Below, in pieces: positions 1 to 8,183 of a stretch of 64,000 bases of DNA. Made by a program: the position numbers and the translations under genes. Origin of the DNA: Parafrigoribacterium_A sp035571875 (GTDB lineage: Bacteria; Actinomycetota; Actinomycetes; Actinomycetales; Microbacteriaceae); NCBI GenBank assembly GCA_035571875.1, contig DATNBR010000018.1:1-64000 (forward strand). The letters are read 5' to 3'. The notes below the pieces were generated by a model. That model did not search any database. It saw only the letters and a list, made by a program, of their open reading frames with translations, and was not told the origin of the DNA. Position 1 is the first letter of the stretch; every line of letters starts with the position of its first letter.

Positions 1-251
1 ACGGCGGCTACGGCAACTACATCCGCATCAACCACGGGGGCGGGCTCACAACCGCGTACGGTCACATCGTCAACGGTGGGATTCTCGTGAGCGTTGGCCA
101 ATCGGTATCTGCGGGGCAACAGATAGCGCGGATCGGCAGCACTGGAGAGTCCACCGGATGCCACCTGCACTTCGAGACGCGCCCCGGTGGCGTCGCAACC
201 AACCCCGTGCCGTTCATGGCGGCCCGTGGCATTACCCTCGGCACCCGCTGA
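1..251 (+). CDS. M23 (LytM/lysostaphin-type) metallopeptidase, C-terminal fragment
   Basis: Only the last 82 codons are inside the window, in the frame starting at base 3; the stop is TGA at 249-251. The fragment has the end of a LytM fold: a YGH turn (fragment residue 21) and the H-L-H-F-E motif at about 54-58, whose histidines ligate zinc or act in catalysis in M23 endopeptidases. These enzymes cut peptidoglycan cross-bridges outside the membrane. The first zinc ligand pair, signal peptide and any other domains lie upstream, so activity and export cannot be judged. The gene converges on ppa. Confidence 0.85.
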   Translation, partial: GGYGNYIRINHGGGLTTAYGHIVNGGILVSVGQSVSAGQQIARIGSTGESTGCHLHFETRPGGVATNPVPFMAARGITLGTR

Positions 252-277
252 TTTAAGGCTGGTCGAGTAGCGGAATA

Positions 278-769
278 CTAGTGACCCTCGGCCTTGAGCT
301 TCTCGAAACCGGCAACCACGATGGCTTCTGCCTCCGCGGCGTCGCCCCAGCCCTCGGTCTTGACCCACTTGCCGGGCTCGAGGTCCTTGTAGTGCTCGAA
401 GAAGTGCTCGATCTCCTTGCGCGTGTATTCGGGAATGTCGTCGACATCCTGAATGTGGGCCCAGCGCGGGTCCTTCGCCTGAACCGCGATGACCTTCGCG
501 TCTGAGCCCCCGTCATCCGTCATGTTGAAGACGCCGACCGGGCGCACGGAGACGCCGACGCCGGGGAACAGCGGATAGTTGAGCAGCACGAGCACGTCGA
601 CCGGGTCGCCATCGAGGCCGAGCGTGTTCTCGAAGAAGCCGTAGTCGGTCGGATAGACGAATCCGGTGAAGAGTTCACGGTCCAGGTAGACGCGGCCGGT
701 CTCGTGATCCACCTCGTACTTGTTGCGACTTCCCTTGGGGATTTCGATGACGGCGTCGTAGGCGGCCAT
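278..769 (-). CDS. ppa: Inorganic pyrophosphatase (family I)
   Basis: Cytoplasmic Mg-dependent enzyme that hydrolyses pyrophosphate to two phosphates and so pulls biosynthetic reactions forward. The 163-residue length fits bacterial family I enzymes. The signature D-G-D-P-V-D-V-L lies at about residues 53-60, and early E-I-P-K-G-S and Y-P-x-D-Y-G-F active-site segments are present. The ATG at 769 is preceded by a clear AAGGAG ribosome-binding site seven bases upstream. It is divergent from tilS across about 40 bases, so the two promoters must be packed there. Confidence 0.97.
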   Translation of the reverse strand: MAAYDAVIEIPKGSRNKYEVDHETGRVYLDRELFTGFVYPTDYGFFENTLGLDGDPVDVLVLLNYPLFPGVGVSVRPVGVFNMTDDGGSDAKVIAVQAKDPRWAHIQDVDDIPEYTRKEIEHFFEHYKDLEPGKWVKTEGWGDAAEAEAIVVAGFEKLKAEGH

Positions 770-812
770 GGGCGTGCTCCTTCTTCAATGGTTGCTGCAA
801 TAACGTTACTGG

Positions 813-1979
813 ATGACGACTCGGCCCAGACTGACGCCCGCGATCGCGGACGTTCGGCGTGCGGTGCGAGCTGTGTTGCCCGTGGAGTCGGTGGATACTC
901 CGCCGAAGGCTCAACCGACTTCGCGGGCTCAGTCGGCGCTGGCGTCGCAGGATCGCTCCGCGCTCCTCAAAGCTCCAGCGCGCCAAGAGGCCCACCACGC
1001 CCCCGCCTTCGGCGGAGTATCCACCGACTTGGAAATAACGGGGCAGGCTGCAAATGGAGCGCTCGTCCTGGTCGCACTCAGCGGGGGCGCAGATTCGCTC
1101 GCGCTCGCCGCAGCCACGGCGTTCGAGGCTCCGCGGGCCGGATGCCGTGCCGGCGCCGTCATCGTCGACCACGGCCTCCAGAGTAGGTCGGCGGATGTCG
1201 CGGCGAGGGCCGCGGACCAGGCACGTTCGCTGGGACTCGACCCCGTCATCGTCAAGCGGGTCCAGGTGGGCACGGAGGGCGGGCCCGAAGCGGCGGCGCG
1301 GGACGCGCGCTACGCCGCGCTCGCCGAGGCCGCTGCGGAGACGGGGGCGACCCGCGTGTTCCTTGGACACACCCTCGACGACCAGGCCGAGACGGTGCTG
1401 TTGGGGCTCGCGCGGGGAAGCGGCGGCGGAAGCCTGAAGGGCATGGACTCGTCGGCCGGGCTGTATCTGCGGCCGTTGCTCGGCATCCGTCGCTCGGTGA
1501 CGCGGCAGTTCTGCGCCGATTCGGGCCTCGAACCGTGGGACGACCCGCAGAACGATGAGGAGCGGTTCACCAGGGTTCGCGTGCGCAACACGGTGCTTCC
1601 GGTGTTGGAGCGCGAGCTCGGGCCGGGCGTGGCGGAGGCGCTCGCCCGCACCGCGGCCCAGTTGCGCGAGGACTCCGACGCGCTCGATCACTTCGCCGCG
1701 GAAATCATCGAGGAACTCGCCGAGCACGCCGAGGCCGGCATCGCGCTCGGAGTGAAGGCGCTCGAGGCCAACCCGGCCGCGCTGCGGCAGCGCATCATCC
1801 GGCTCGCCGTCGCCTCGGAGTTCGGGGTGAGCCTCAGCCGAACGCAGACCCTCGAGGTCGCTCGGCTCGTGACCGACTGGCACGGCCAGGGGGCGCTCGA
1901 CCTGCCGGGCATTACTGTTAAACGCGAGGGACGCCTGCTGGTGTTCTCCGCAACCACCTCACCTCACCGGGAGCCCTAG
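813..1979 (+). CDS. tilS: tRNA(Ile)-lysidine synthase with an in-frame repeat insertion
   Basis: TilS uses ATP and lysine to convert C34 of the CAU-anticodon tRNA-Ile to lysidine, letting it read AUA. The PP-loop motif S-G-G-A-D-S is at residues 90-95, followed by the N-type ATP-pyrophosphatase core and the H-T-x-D-D-Q-A-E-T motif. In typical family members the PP-loop lies near residue 30-45. Here about 48 residues (roughly 25-72) are encoded by a 142-bp element with perfect 23-bp inverted ends (887-909 / 1006-1028), inserted before the first beta strand without breaking the frame. The gene is followed closely by hpt, a common pairing. Identification is firm; whether the inserted segment is tolerated, or bypassed by a later start, is not known. 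Confidence 0.93.
   Translation: MTTRPRLTPAIADVRRAVRAVLPVESVDTPPKAQPTSRAQSALASQDRSALLKAPARQEAHHAPAFGGVSTDLEITGQAANGALVLVALSGGADSLALAAATAFEAPRAGCRAGAVIVDHGLQSRSADVAARAADQARSLGLDPVIVKRVQVGTEGGPEAAARDARYAALAEAAAETGATRVFLGHTLDDQAETVLLGLARGSGGGSLKGMDSSAGLYLRPLLGIRRSVTRQFCADSGLEPWDDPQNDEERFTRVRVRNTVLPVLERELGPGVAEALARTAAQLREDSDALDHFAAEIIEELAEHAEAGIALGVKALEANPAALRQRIIRLAVASEFGVSLSRTQTLEVARLVTDWHGQGALDLPGITVKREGRLLVFSATTSPHREP
887..1028. repeat. MITE-like inverted-repeat element inside tilS
   Basis: The outer arms, 23 bases each at 887-909 and 1006-1028, are perfect reverse complements with a core reading GGTGGATACTCCGCCGAAGG. The 96-base centre has weaker internal complementarity around GGCGCTGG / CCAGCGCGCC. 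The element is a multiple-of-three disruption of tilS and adds a proline/alanine-rich stretch. No target-site duplication is obvious and no transposase is present. Confidence 0.8.
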
Positions 1980-1983
1980 ACCC

Positions 1984-2535
1984 ATGGAATTCAGCGACAT
2001 CGCGGACGACCTCAGCAGCACGCTCCTCACCGAGGAGGAGATCCACGCGAAGATCGCCGAACTCGCCAGGCAGATCGAAGAGGATTACGCTGGCCGCGAG
2101 ATTCTCCTGGTGGGCGTGCTGCGGGGAGCGGTGATGGTCATGGCAGACCTCGCCCGCGAGTTGACCATTCCGATCGAGATGGACTGGATGGCCGTGTCCT
2201 CCTACGGCTCCGGCACGCAGTCCTCCGGCGTGGTTCGCATCCTGAAAGACCTCGACTCCGACCTGCACGACCGCAACGTGCTCATCGTCGAAGACATCAT
2301 CGACTCCGGGCTCACGCTGTCGTGGCTGCGCACCAACCTCGAGAGCAGGGGCGCGGCATCCGTCGAGATCTGCGCGCTGCTGCGCAAGCCGGATGCCGCC
2401 AAGGTCGCCGTCGACGTGCGTTACGTCGGCTTCGAGATTCCCTCCGCGTTCGTCGTCGGGTATGGGCTCGACTACGCCGAGAAGTACCGCAACCTTCGCG
2501 GCATCGGCGTGCTCGCGCCGCACGTCTACCAGTAG
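1984..2535 (+). CDS. hpt: Hypoxanthine phosphoribosyltransferase
   Basis: Purine salvage enzyme joining hypoxanthine (or guanine) to PRPP to give IMP or GMP in the cytoplasm. It has 183 residues. The PRPP-binding loop V-L-I-V-E-D-I-I-D-S-G-L-T-L is at about 99-112, and a V-L-R-G-A pyrophosphate loop sits at about 45-49. A GGGAG site lies 10 bases before the ATG and the gene begins four bases after the tilS stop, so the two are probably co-transcribed. The order tilS-hpt-ftsH is conserved in many Gram-positive bacteria. Confidence 0.96.
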   Translation: MEFSDIADDLSSTLLTEEEIHAKIAELARQIEEDYAGREILLVGVLRGAVMVMADLARELTIPIEMDWMAVSSYGSGTQSSGVVRILKDLDSDLHDRNVLIVEDIIDSGLTLSWLRTNLESRGAASVEICALLRKPDAAKVAVDVRYVGFEIPSAFVVGYGLDYAEKYRNLRGIGVLAPHVYQ

Positions 2536-2564
2536 CTCCGCGGGGGTGAGCGAAGTCCGCACCG

Positions 2565-2634
2565 TCGTGGCGGGAGAAACTATCTCGCGGCGGGAGACGT
2601 AACTCCCGCCGCCAGAGGCTGACTCCCGCCACGA
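2565..2634. repeat. Nested inverted repeat between hpt and ftsH
   Basis: Two concentric hairpins. The outer arms are 12 bases, perfect (2565-2576 / 2623-2634, TCGTGGCGGGAG and complement). The inner arms are 10 bases, perfect (2587-2596 / 2603-2612, GCGGCGGGAG and complement) with a 6-base loop. There is no T-run, so it is not a classical terminator. It may be a mobile palindrome or an mRNA-processing structure. Nothing else was recognised in 2536-2762 apart from the ftsH leader. Confidence 0.7.
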
Positions 2635-2762
2635 GTCGCCGGATGACCGCCAGCGGGTGCATTACGCCGCCAGCAAACATGCAGTAGGCCCCCAGCCCTG
2701 GCGCGATACCCTTGCACCACATTCTTCGTCAGAAAGGTGCCGGGCGAAAGTTCCGGAACACT

Positions 2763-4763
2763 ATGGATTTCAAGCGCTTTCTCAAGGGCCCGCTGGTCTA
2801 CATCCTGCTGGCCGTTGTCGTCGCGTCGGTGGGCTTCAGCCTGCTGAGCAGTTCAGGGTTCAAGCAGATCTCGACCCAGGATGGACTGAAGCTGCTCTCG
2901 AGCGACAAGGTCGCCTCCGCGAAAATCGTGGACAACGAGCAGCGCGTGGACCTCACTCTGAAGCAGGCCGGCGCCAACGGCAAGCAGGTGCAGTTCTACT
3001 ACGCCTCCTACCGCGGCACGGAGGTCGTCGATGCCGTCACGTCCTCGGCCACGAAATTCAATGACGAGGTAGACAAGGGCAACTGGTTCTCGTCGACCCT
3101 GTGGCTCATCCTGCCGTTCATCGGCATCGGCCTGATTTTCTGGTTCCTGCTCTCGAGTATGCAGGGCGGCGGCAGCAAGGTCATGCAGTTCGGCAAGTCG
3201 AAGGCCAAGCTCGTCTCGAAGGAGACACCAAAGGTGACCTTCGCGGATGTCGCGGGTGCCGACGAGGCGATCGAAGAGCTCGAAGAGATCAAGGACTTCC
3301 TCAAGGAGCCGGCCAAGTTCCAGGCGGTCGGTGCGCGTATCCCCAAGGGCGTGCTGCTGTACGGCCCTCCCGGCACCGGTAAGACGCTGCTCGCTCGCGC
3401 GGTCGCGGGCGAGGCGAACGTTCCCTTCTATTCGATCTCCGGATCGGACTTCGTCGAGATGTTCGTCGGCGTCGGTGCGAGCCGCGTGCGCGACCTGTTC
3501 GCGCAGGCCAAGGAGAACTCACCGGCGATCATCTTCGTCGACGAGATCGATGCGGTCGGGCGCCACCGCGGCTCCGGCATGGGCGGCGGTCACGACGAGC
3601 GCGAGCAGACCCTCAACCAGCTGCTGGTCGAGATGGACGGCTTCGACGTGAAGACCAACGTCATCCTCATCGCCGCAACCAACCGCCCCGACATTCTCGA
3701 CCCCGCACTGCTGCGCCCGGGTCGCTTCGACCGTCAGATCGGCGTGGATGCGCCCGACCTCCTCGGTCGCAAGCAGATCCTCGAGGTGCACGGCAAGGGC
3801 AAGCCACTCGCCGCCGGCGTGGACCTTGAGGTCGTCGCCCGCAAGACTCCCGGCTTCACCGGTGCAGACCTGGCCAACGTGCTCAACGAGGCAGCGCTGC
3901 TCACCGCGCGCTCCAACGCCCAGCTGATCGACAACCGCGCTCTCGACGAGGCCATCGACCGCGTCATGGCCGGTCCGCAGCGCCGCACGCGCGTCATGCG
4001 CGACCAGGAGAAGCTCATCACCGCGTATCACGAGGGCGGTCACGCCCTCGTCGCGACGGCGATGCGCAACACCGACCCGGTGACCAAGATCACGATCCTG
4101 CCGCGTGGCCGCGCCCTCGGCTACACGATGGTGCTGCCGCTAGAGGATCGCTACTCCGTCACGCGCAACGAACTGCTCGACCAGCTCGCCTACGCGATGG
4201 GAGGCCGGGTCGCCGAGGAAGTGGTGTTCCACGACCCGACGACCGGGGCATCCAATGACATCGAGAAGGCCACTGCCACCGCGCGCAAGATGGTCACCGA
4301 GTTCGGGATGAGCGCGAGCATCGGCTCGGTGAAGCTCAGCTCTGGCTCAGGCGAGATGTTCCTCGGCCGCGACATGGGCAACCAGCGCGACTACTCCGAG
4401 CGAGTCTCTGAGCAGGTCGACGACGAGGTGCGCGCGCTCATCGAGAACGCGCACGACGAGGCGTGGAAGGTGCTCAACGAGAACCGCGCGATCCTCGACA
4501 CGCTCGCGACCGCGCTGCTCGAGAAGGAGACTCTCGACCACCTCCAGCTCGAGGAGATCTTCAAGGACGTGAAGAAGCTGCCCGAGCGCCCGCAGTGGCT
4601 CTCGAGCGACAAGCGGCCCATCTCGAACAAGCCTCCCGTGGCGATGCCGGCGAAGGCCGCCATCGACGGAGACCTGGTCGACGGCGACGTGTCCTCCACT
4701 CCGCCGCAGAAGAAGACGCGCGCGCCGAGGCCGCGGAAGCGCCCCGATATCGCGACCGCGTAA
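2763..4763 (+). CDS. ftsH: ATP-dependent zinc metalloprotease FtsH
   Basis: Membrane-anchored AAA+ protease that extracts and degrades membrane and short-lived cytoplasmic proteins. It has 666 residues. Two membrane segments (about 11-33 and 112-132) flank a small extracytoplasmic domain. Walker A G-P-P-G-T-G-K-T is at 201-208, followed by Walker B, the arginine-finger SRH region and the zinc site H-E-G-G-H at 423-427. The C terminus is a lysine/arginine/proline-rich tail. The ATG at 2763 (MDFKRF) was chosen over an upstream in-frame ATG at 2712 because FtsH proteins begin directly before the first membrane segment. folE follows after nine bases. Confidence 0.96.
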   Translation: MDFKRFLKGPLVYILLAVVVASVGFSLLSSSGFKQISTQDGLKLLSSDKVASAKIVDNEQRVDLTLKQAGANGKQVQFYYASYRGTEVVDAVTSSATKFNDEVDKGNWFSSTLWLILPFIGIGLIFWFLLSSMQGGGSKVMQFGKSKAKLVSKETPKVTFADVAGADEAIEELEEIKDFLKEPAKFQAVGARIPKGVLLYGPPGTGKTLLARAVAGEANVPFYSISGSDFVEMFVGVGASRVRDLFAQAKENSPAIIFVDEIDAVGRHRGSGMGGGHDEREQTLNQLLVEMDGFDVKTNVILIAATNRPDILDPALLRPGRFDRQIGVDAPDLLGRKQILEVHGKGKPLAAGVDLEVVARKTPGFTGADLANVLNEAALLTARSNAQLIDNRALDEAIDRVMAGPQRRTRVMRDQEKLITAYHEGGHALVATAMRNTDPVTKITILPRGRALGYTMVLPLEDRYSVTRNELLDQLAYAMGGRVAEEVVFHDPTTGASNDIEKATATARKMVTEFGMSASIGSVKLSSGSGEMFLGRDMGNQRDYSERVSEQVDDEVRALIENAHDEAWKVLNENRAILDTLATALLEKETLDHLQLEEIFKDVKKLPERPQWLSSDKRPISNKPPVAMPAKAAIDGDLVDGDVSSTPPQKKTRAPRPRKRPDIATA

Positions 4764-4772
4764 GCAGGATCT

Positions 4773-5423
4773 GTGTCCCGCAAGGAATCCGCGCCAGCCA
4801 ACGACGGCGAGACGCGTCATGCCCCGGGGCAGAGCATCGACCGCGGGCGCATCGAGGCTGCCGTCTCCGAGATCCTTGCCGCCATCGGTGAGGACCCCAC
4901 GCGGCCCGGCCTCGTGAGCACGCCCGAGCGGATCGCCCAGGCATACAGCGAGTTCTTCGAGGGGCTCGCGGTCGATCCGCTGAGCCATCTCACGGGGAGC
5001 GCCGAGTTCCCCGAGGGCTCCGAGGAGCTCGGCGAGCTCGTGCTGCTGCGCGACATCGACTTCCGTTCTATCTGCGAACACCACCTGCTGCCCTTCACCG
5101 GTGTTGCACACGTCGCCTACGTTCCGCGCACGCGCATCGTGGGTCTCGGCAAGCTTCCGCGGGTGGTCGAGACGCTCGCCGCGCGCCCACAACTGCAGGA
5201 GAGACTGACCGAAGAGATTGCGGATGCCCTGCAGACAGGGCTGGACCCGCTCGGTCTGCTCGTCGTGCTCGATGCGACTCACGCCTGCGTCTGGTCTCGT
5301 GGAGTACGTCAGCTGAACAGCTCCACCGTCACCATGGCCACGCGCGGAACCCTCTCGGAGGCGACCGAGCGAACCGAGATCATGGCGCTCATCGGCTCGG
5401 CACGCAGCGAGGTCGCATCATGA
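4773..5423 (+). CDS. folE: GTP cyclohydrolase I
   Basis: First enzyme of tetrahydrofolate synthesis, converting GTP to 7,8-dihydroneopterin triphosphate. It has 216 residues and a GTG start nine bases after ftsH. Zinc ligands are recognisable: C101 and H104 in I-C-E-H-H-L-L-P-F, and C172 in H-A-C-V-W-S-R-G-V. The family usually has C-M-x-M-R-G-V at the last site; the motif here is a close variant. The stop overlaps the folP start (ATGA), so folE-folP-folB-folK form one translationally coupled folate block. Confidence 0.96.
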   Translation: MSRKESAPANDGETRHAPGQSIDRGRIEAAVSEILAAIGEDPTRPGLVSTPERIAQAYSEFFEGLAVDPLSHLTGSAEFPEGSEELGELVLLRDIDFRSICEHHLLPFTGVAHVAYVPRTRIVGLGKLPRVVETLAARPQLQERLTEEIADALQTGLDPLGLLVVLDATHACVWSRGVRQLNSSTVTMATRGTLSEATERTEIMALIGSARSEVAS

Positions 5424-6319
5424 GCGTCGACGGATCGAACCAGCCGCAGCTGACCCCGGGTCGCTCGCGCACTCCCGCCGTGTTGCGCCGCCGCGCACCC
5501 GCGAGCGCGACCGCACCGGTGATCATGGGTGTGATCAACATGACGCCCGATTCCTTCAGCGACGGCGGCGAATACAACCGACTCGATGCCGCGGTCGCGA
5601 GGGCAGTGGAGCTCACCGAGGCGGGAGCCCGCCTCATCGACGTGGGTGGCGAGTCCACTCGGCCGGGTGCCCAGCGCATCCCGCTCGACGAGGAGCGGCG
5701 GCGGGTGATCCCCGTCATCGAGGAGCTCGTGCGGCGCGACATCGTCGTGAGCGTCGACACGATGAACGCCTCGACCGCGCTCGCCGCTGCCGAGGCCGGT
5801 GCACGGCTCATCAACGACGTCTCCGGAGGACTCGCCGACCCCGCGATGGCGCGCGTCGCGGCCGAGACCGGTCTCCACTTCGTCGCCATGCACTGGCGTG
5901 GACCAAGCGACACGATGCAGTCGAACGCGGTCTACAACAACGTCGTGCGCGACGTGCGCAGCGAATTGAAGCAGCGCGTCGCCGAACTGATCGTGGCCGG
6001 CGTCGACCCCAACCGCATCATCCTGGACCCCGGAATCGGCTTCGCGAAGAACGCCGAGCAGAACTGGCTCATGCTCGGGCACCTGCGCGAGCTCGGCATC
6101 CTCGGCTATCCCCTGCTGCTGGGCGTCTCGCGCAAGCGTTTCCTCGGTGCGCTGCTGCCCGAGGGGGCTCCGGTGAAGGATCGGGATGCGGCGACAGCCG
6201 TGATCAGTGCGCTCGCCGCGGAGGCAGGGGTGTGGGGCGTTCGGGTGCACGACGTCGCCGGCACGAGAGCCGCGCTCGACGTGTGGAGCGCCATGCACGG
6301 GAACGGAGCCGGGCTGTGA
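5420..6319 (+). CDS. folP: Dihydropteroate synthase
   Basis: Condenses dihydropterin pyrophosphate with p-aminobenzoate to dihydropteroate; it is the sulfonamide target. It has 299 residues in a TIM barrel. The first signature M-G-V-I-N-M-T-P-D-S-F-S-D-G-G is at about 36-50, and the second, around residue 75 (L-I-D-V-G-G-E-S-T-R-P-G), binds the pyrophosphate. The N-terminal 30 residues are an extra basic leader. The start overlaps folE by four bases and the stop overlaps the folB GTG. Confidence 0.96.
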   Translation: MSVDGSNQPQLTPGRSRTPAVLRRRAPASATAPVIMGVINMTPDSFSDGGEYNRLDAAVARAVELTEAGARLIDVGGESTRPGAQRIPLDEERRRVIPVIEELVRRDIVVSVDTMNASTALAAAEAGARLINDVSGGLADPAMARVAAETGLHFVAMHWRGPSDTMQSNAVYNNVVRDVRSELKQRVAELIVAGVDPNRIILDPGIGFAKNAEQNWLMLGHLRELGILGYPLLLGVSRKRFLGALLPEGAPVKDRDAATAVISALAAEAGVWGVRVHDVAGTRAALDVWSAMHGNGAGL

Positions 6320-6681
6320 CCGACGACCTGTTGACGCTGACCGGGCTGCGGGCATCCGGGCATCACGGCGTCTTCGCCGAGGAGCGCGAGAACGGCCAGG
6401 ACTTCTTCATCGATGTGACCGTGACGCTCGATTTCGCCGCGGCAGCGGAGTCCGACGACCTGGAGCAGACCATCCACTACGGCGTGCTCGCCGAGGAGAT
6501 CGTCGCGGCCGTGGAGCGCGACCCGGTCGACCTGATCGAGACCGTGGCGCAGCGCGTCGCCGACGTCGTGCTCGCGCACAAGCCGGCCAAGCAGGTCACG
6601 GTGACGTTGCACAAGCCGAGCGCTCCCATCACCGTGCCCTTCGCGGATGTCTCCGTCACGATCACCAGGAGCCGCCAGTGA
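6316..6681 (+). CDS. folB: Dihydroneopterin aldolase
   Basis: Cleaves 7,8-dihydroneopterin to 6-hydroxymethyl-dihydropterin and glycolaldehyde. It has 121 residues, usual for the family. Visible features are the N-terminal G-H-H-G-V-F-x-E-E segment with the substrate-binding glutamate region, the Y-G-V-L strand, L-I-E-T-V-A-Q-R-V in the conserved helix and the H-K-P-x-A-P-I loop carrying the catalytic lysine. The GTG at 6316 was chosen because it overlaps the folP stop by four bases; a longer upstream extension would lie entirely inside folP. Confidence 0.95.
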   Translation: MTDDLLTLTGLRASGHHGVFAEERENGQDFFIDVTVTLDFAAAAESDDLEQTIHYGVLAEEIVAAVERDPVDLIETVAQRVADVVLAHKPAKQVTVTLHKPSAPITVPFADVSVTITRSRQ

Positions 6682-7202
6682 GCTCGCGGGTCGTCATCGC
6701 GTTCGGCGGCAACCAGGGCGATCGCGAGGCCACCCTCAGGGCAGCGGTGCTGGATGTCTCGGCCATCGACGGTGTGACCGTCACCGCTGTGTCCGGGCTC
6801 GTGGAGTCGCACGCGGTCAAGCCCGCCGGCGTCGATGAGATCGCACCTCGCTACCTGAACGGTGTTGTGTTCGCCGAGACGACGCTCACTCCGGAGCGGC
6901 TGCTCGACGAGCTGCAGCGCATCGAGCTCGAGCACGGTCGCGTTCGGCTGGAGCGCTGGGGCGATCGCACCCTCGATCTCGACCTGGTGGCGGTGATCGA
7001 AGCCGACGGAACCTGGGTGCAGCAAGCGAGTGGACGGCTCGTGCTGCCGCATCCGCGTGCCTGGGAGCGTGCCTTCGTGCTCGCACCGTGGGCCCAGCTG
7101 GATGCGGACGCGGAGATACCGGGGCACGGTCGCATCACAGAACTGCTGGCTCCCATCGCGCACACGGTATGGAACCACGAGTCCGAGCGGGCGACCCGAT
7201 GA
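6678..7202 (+). CDS. folK: 2-amino-4-hydroxy-6-hydroxymethyldihydropteridine diphosphokinase
   Basis: Transfers pyrophosphate from ATP to 6-hydroxymethyl-dihydropterin, feeding FolP. It has 174 residues. The family motifs are the start strand F-G-G-N-Q-G-D, the segment W-G-D-R-T-L-D-L-D-L-V with the Mg-binding aspartates, and L-P-H-P-R-A-W-E-R-A-F-V-L. The GTG start overlaps the folB stop (GTGA) and the stop overlaps the next ATG, so the operon continues into the membrane-protein genes. Confidence 0.95.
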   Translation: MSSRVVIAFGGNQGDREATLRAAVLDVSAIDGVTVTAVSGLVESHAVKPAGVDEIAPRYLNGVVFAETTLTPERLLDELQRIELEHGRVRLERWGDRTLDLDLVAVIEADGTWVQQASGRLVLPHPRAWERAFVLAPWAQLDADAEIPGHGRITELLAPIAHTVWNHESERATR

Positions 7203-7681
7203 AGCGCACTCGCGTCAGCACCCTCGTGCTGCTCGGCATTCTCGGCACGGTCAGCGGAGCGTTCATCGAGACCCTGATGGCCGCCGGCGGCCGGGCGATC
7301 ATCATTCCCGAGGCCGGGCTCCCCGTCGCGCTCGTGGCGATCGCGGTGATCGTGATCCTGCTCGCCGTTCCGGTGCGCCGCTTCGCCCACGGCAAGTCAC
7401 GCGCGCCGGTCGATCCGTACTACGCCACGCGCGTCGTGATGCTCGCCAAGGCGTGTGCGCTGAGCGGCGCGCTGCTCACCGGGCTCGCCCTCGGCGTGAC
7501 GATCTACCTGCTCACGCGGTCTGCGATGCCGAGCGCGGGGTCGATCGGGCTCGCGGTGGCTACGCTTATTGCGTCCGGCATCCTGCTCGCAGCGGGTCTG
7601 ATCGCCGAACACATGTGCGTCATCCCGCCGGCGGACCCCGACGACGACGCAGACCCCAAGCCCATTCGCGTCAGGCCCTGA
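7199..7681 (+). CDS. DUF3180 family membrane protein
   Basis: 160 residues with four predicted membrane helices (about 8-27, 37-55, 76-100 and 113-133). The acidic C-terminal tail is probably cytoplasmic. The family is an actinobacterial one of unknown function that sits immediately after folK, as here, with a four-base overlap (ATGA). No catalytic motif is visible. The link to folate genes may be positional only. Confidence 0.85.
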   Translation: MKRTRVSTLVLLGILGTVSGAFIETLMAAGGRAIIIPEAGLPVALVAIAVIVILLAVPVRRFAHGKSRAPVDPYYATRVVMLAKACALSGALLTGLALGVTIYLLTRSAMPSAGSIGLAVATLIASGILLAAGLIAEHMCVIPPADPDDDADPKPIRVRP

Positions 7682-7700
7682 CCCGAGCGCAAGGATCACC

Positions 7701-8183
7701 GTGAGCAATCGACTCGAACTGGCCGACGTCAGCTGGCGCCGCGTATCGCCCAAGCTCGTCTGGGTGGAACTCGCCGGCGGTGCCATCGTGGCGCTCGTCG
7801 CGGCCGCGATCGCCGTGGGCATGTTCATTCTGCAGGCCTGGGTGCCATTCGTGATCGTGAGCCTGTTCGTGGCCGGCACGCTCGTGAAGCTCGTGATCAC
7901 CCCGCGTCGCGTGCGCTCGATCGGTTACCAGTTGCGCGACGATGACCTGCTGTTCCGCCGCGGAATCATGTGGCAGCGCTTCGTCGCCGTGCCCTACGGT
8001 CGCATGCAGCTCATCGACATCAACCGTGGCCCCGTGGCTCGCGCTCTCGGACTGAGCGAGCTCAAGTTCGTGACCGCTGCTGCCGCGGCCGGGGTGACGC
8101 TGCCGGGGCTCGCCGAAGCCGACGCCGACGCACTGCGAGACCAGCTCGTCGAGCTGGCGGAGAGCCGGCGGGCCGGGCTGTGA
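7701..8183 (+). CDS. Membrane-flanked bacterial PH-domain protein, short (YdbS-like)
   Basis: 160 residues. Two hydrophobic segments (about 25-47 and 50-68) precede one bPH2 domain with the typical strand pattern around R-S-I-G-Y-Q-L-R-D-D-D-L-L-F-R-R-G and V-P-Y-G-R-M-Q. In other bacteria a short and a long PH-domain protein are paired like the next gene and act at the membrane in stress or envelope roles that are poorly defined. GTG start, with a 4-base overlap into the following gene. Confidence 0.85.
   Translation: MSNRLELADVSWRRVSPKLVWVELAGGAIVALVAAAIAVGMFILQAWVPFVIVSLFVAGTLVKLVITPRRVRSIGYQLRDDDLLFRRGIMWQRFVAVPYGRMQLIDINRGPVARALGLSELKFVTAAAAAGVTLPGLAEADADALRDQLVELAESRRAGL

Noticed and set aside
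252..285. GGTCGAGTAGCGGAATAC as another copy of the dispersed repeat
   Set aside because: Only about ten bases resemble the repeat core, too little to claim.
6207..6677. A folK start far upstream giving a 331-residue protein
   Set aside because: The extra part overlaps folP and folB and has shadow composition; the GTG at 6678 overlaps the folB stop and starts at the family N terminus.
7970..8179. N-terminal extension of the long PH-domain protein
   Set aside because: It would overlap the preceding gene in another frame; the GTG at 8180 with a 4-base overlap is the natural start.
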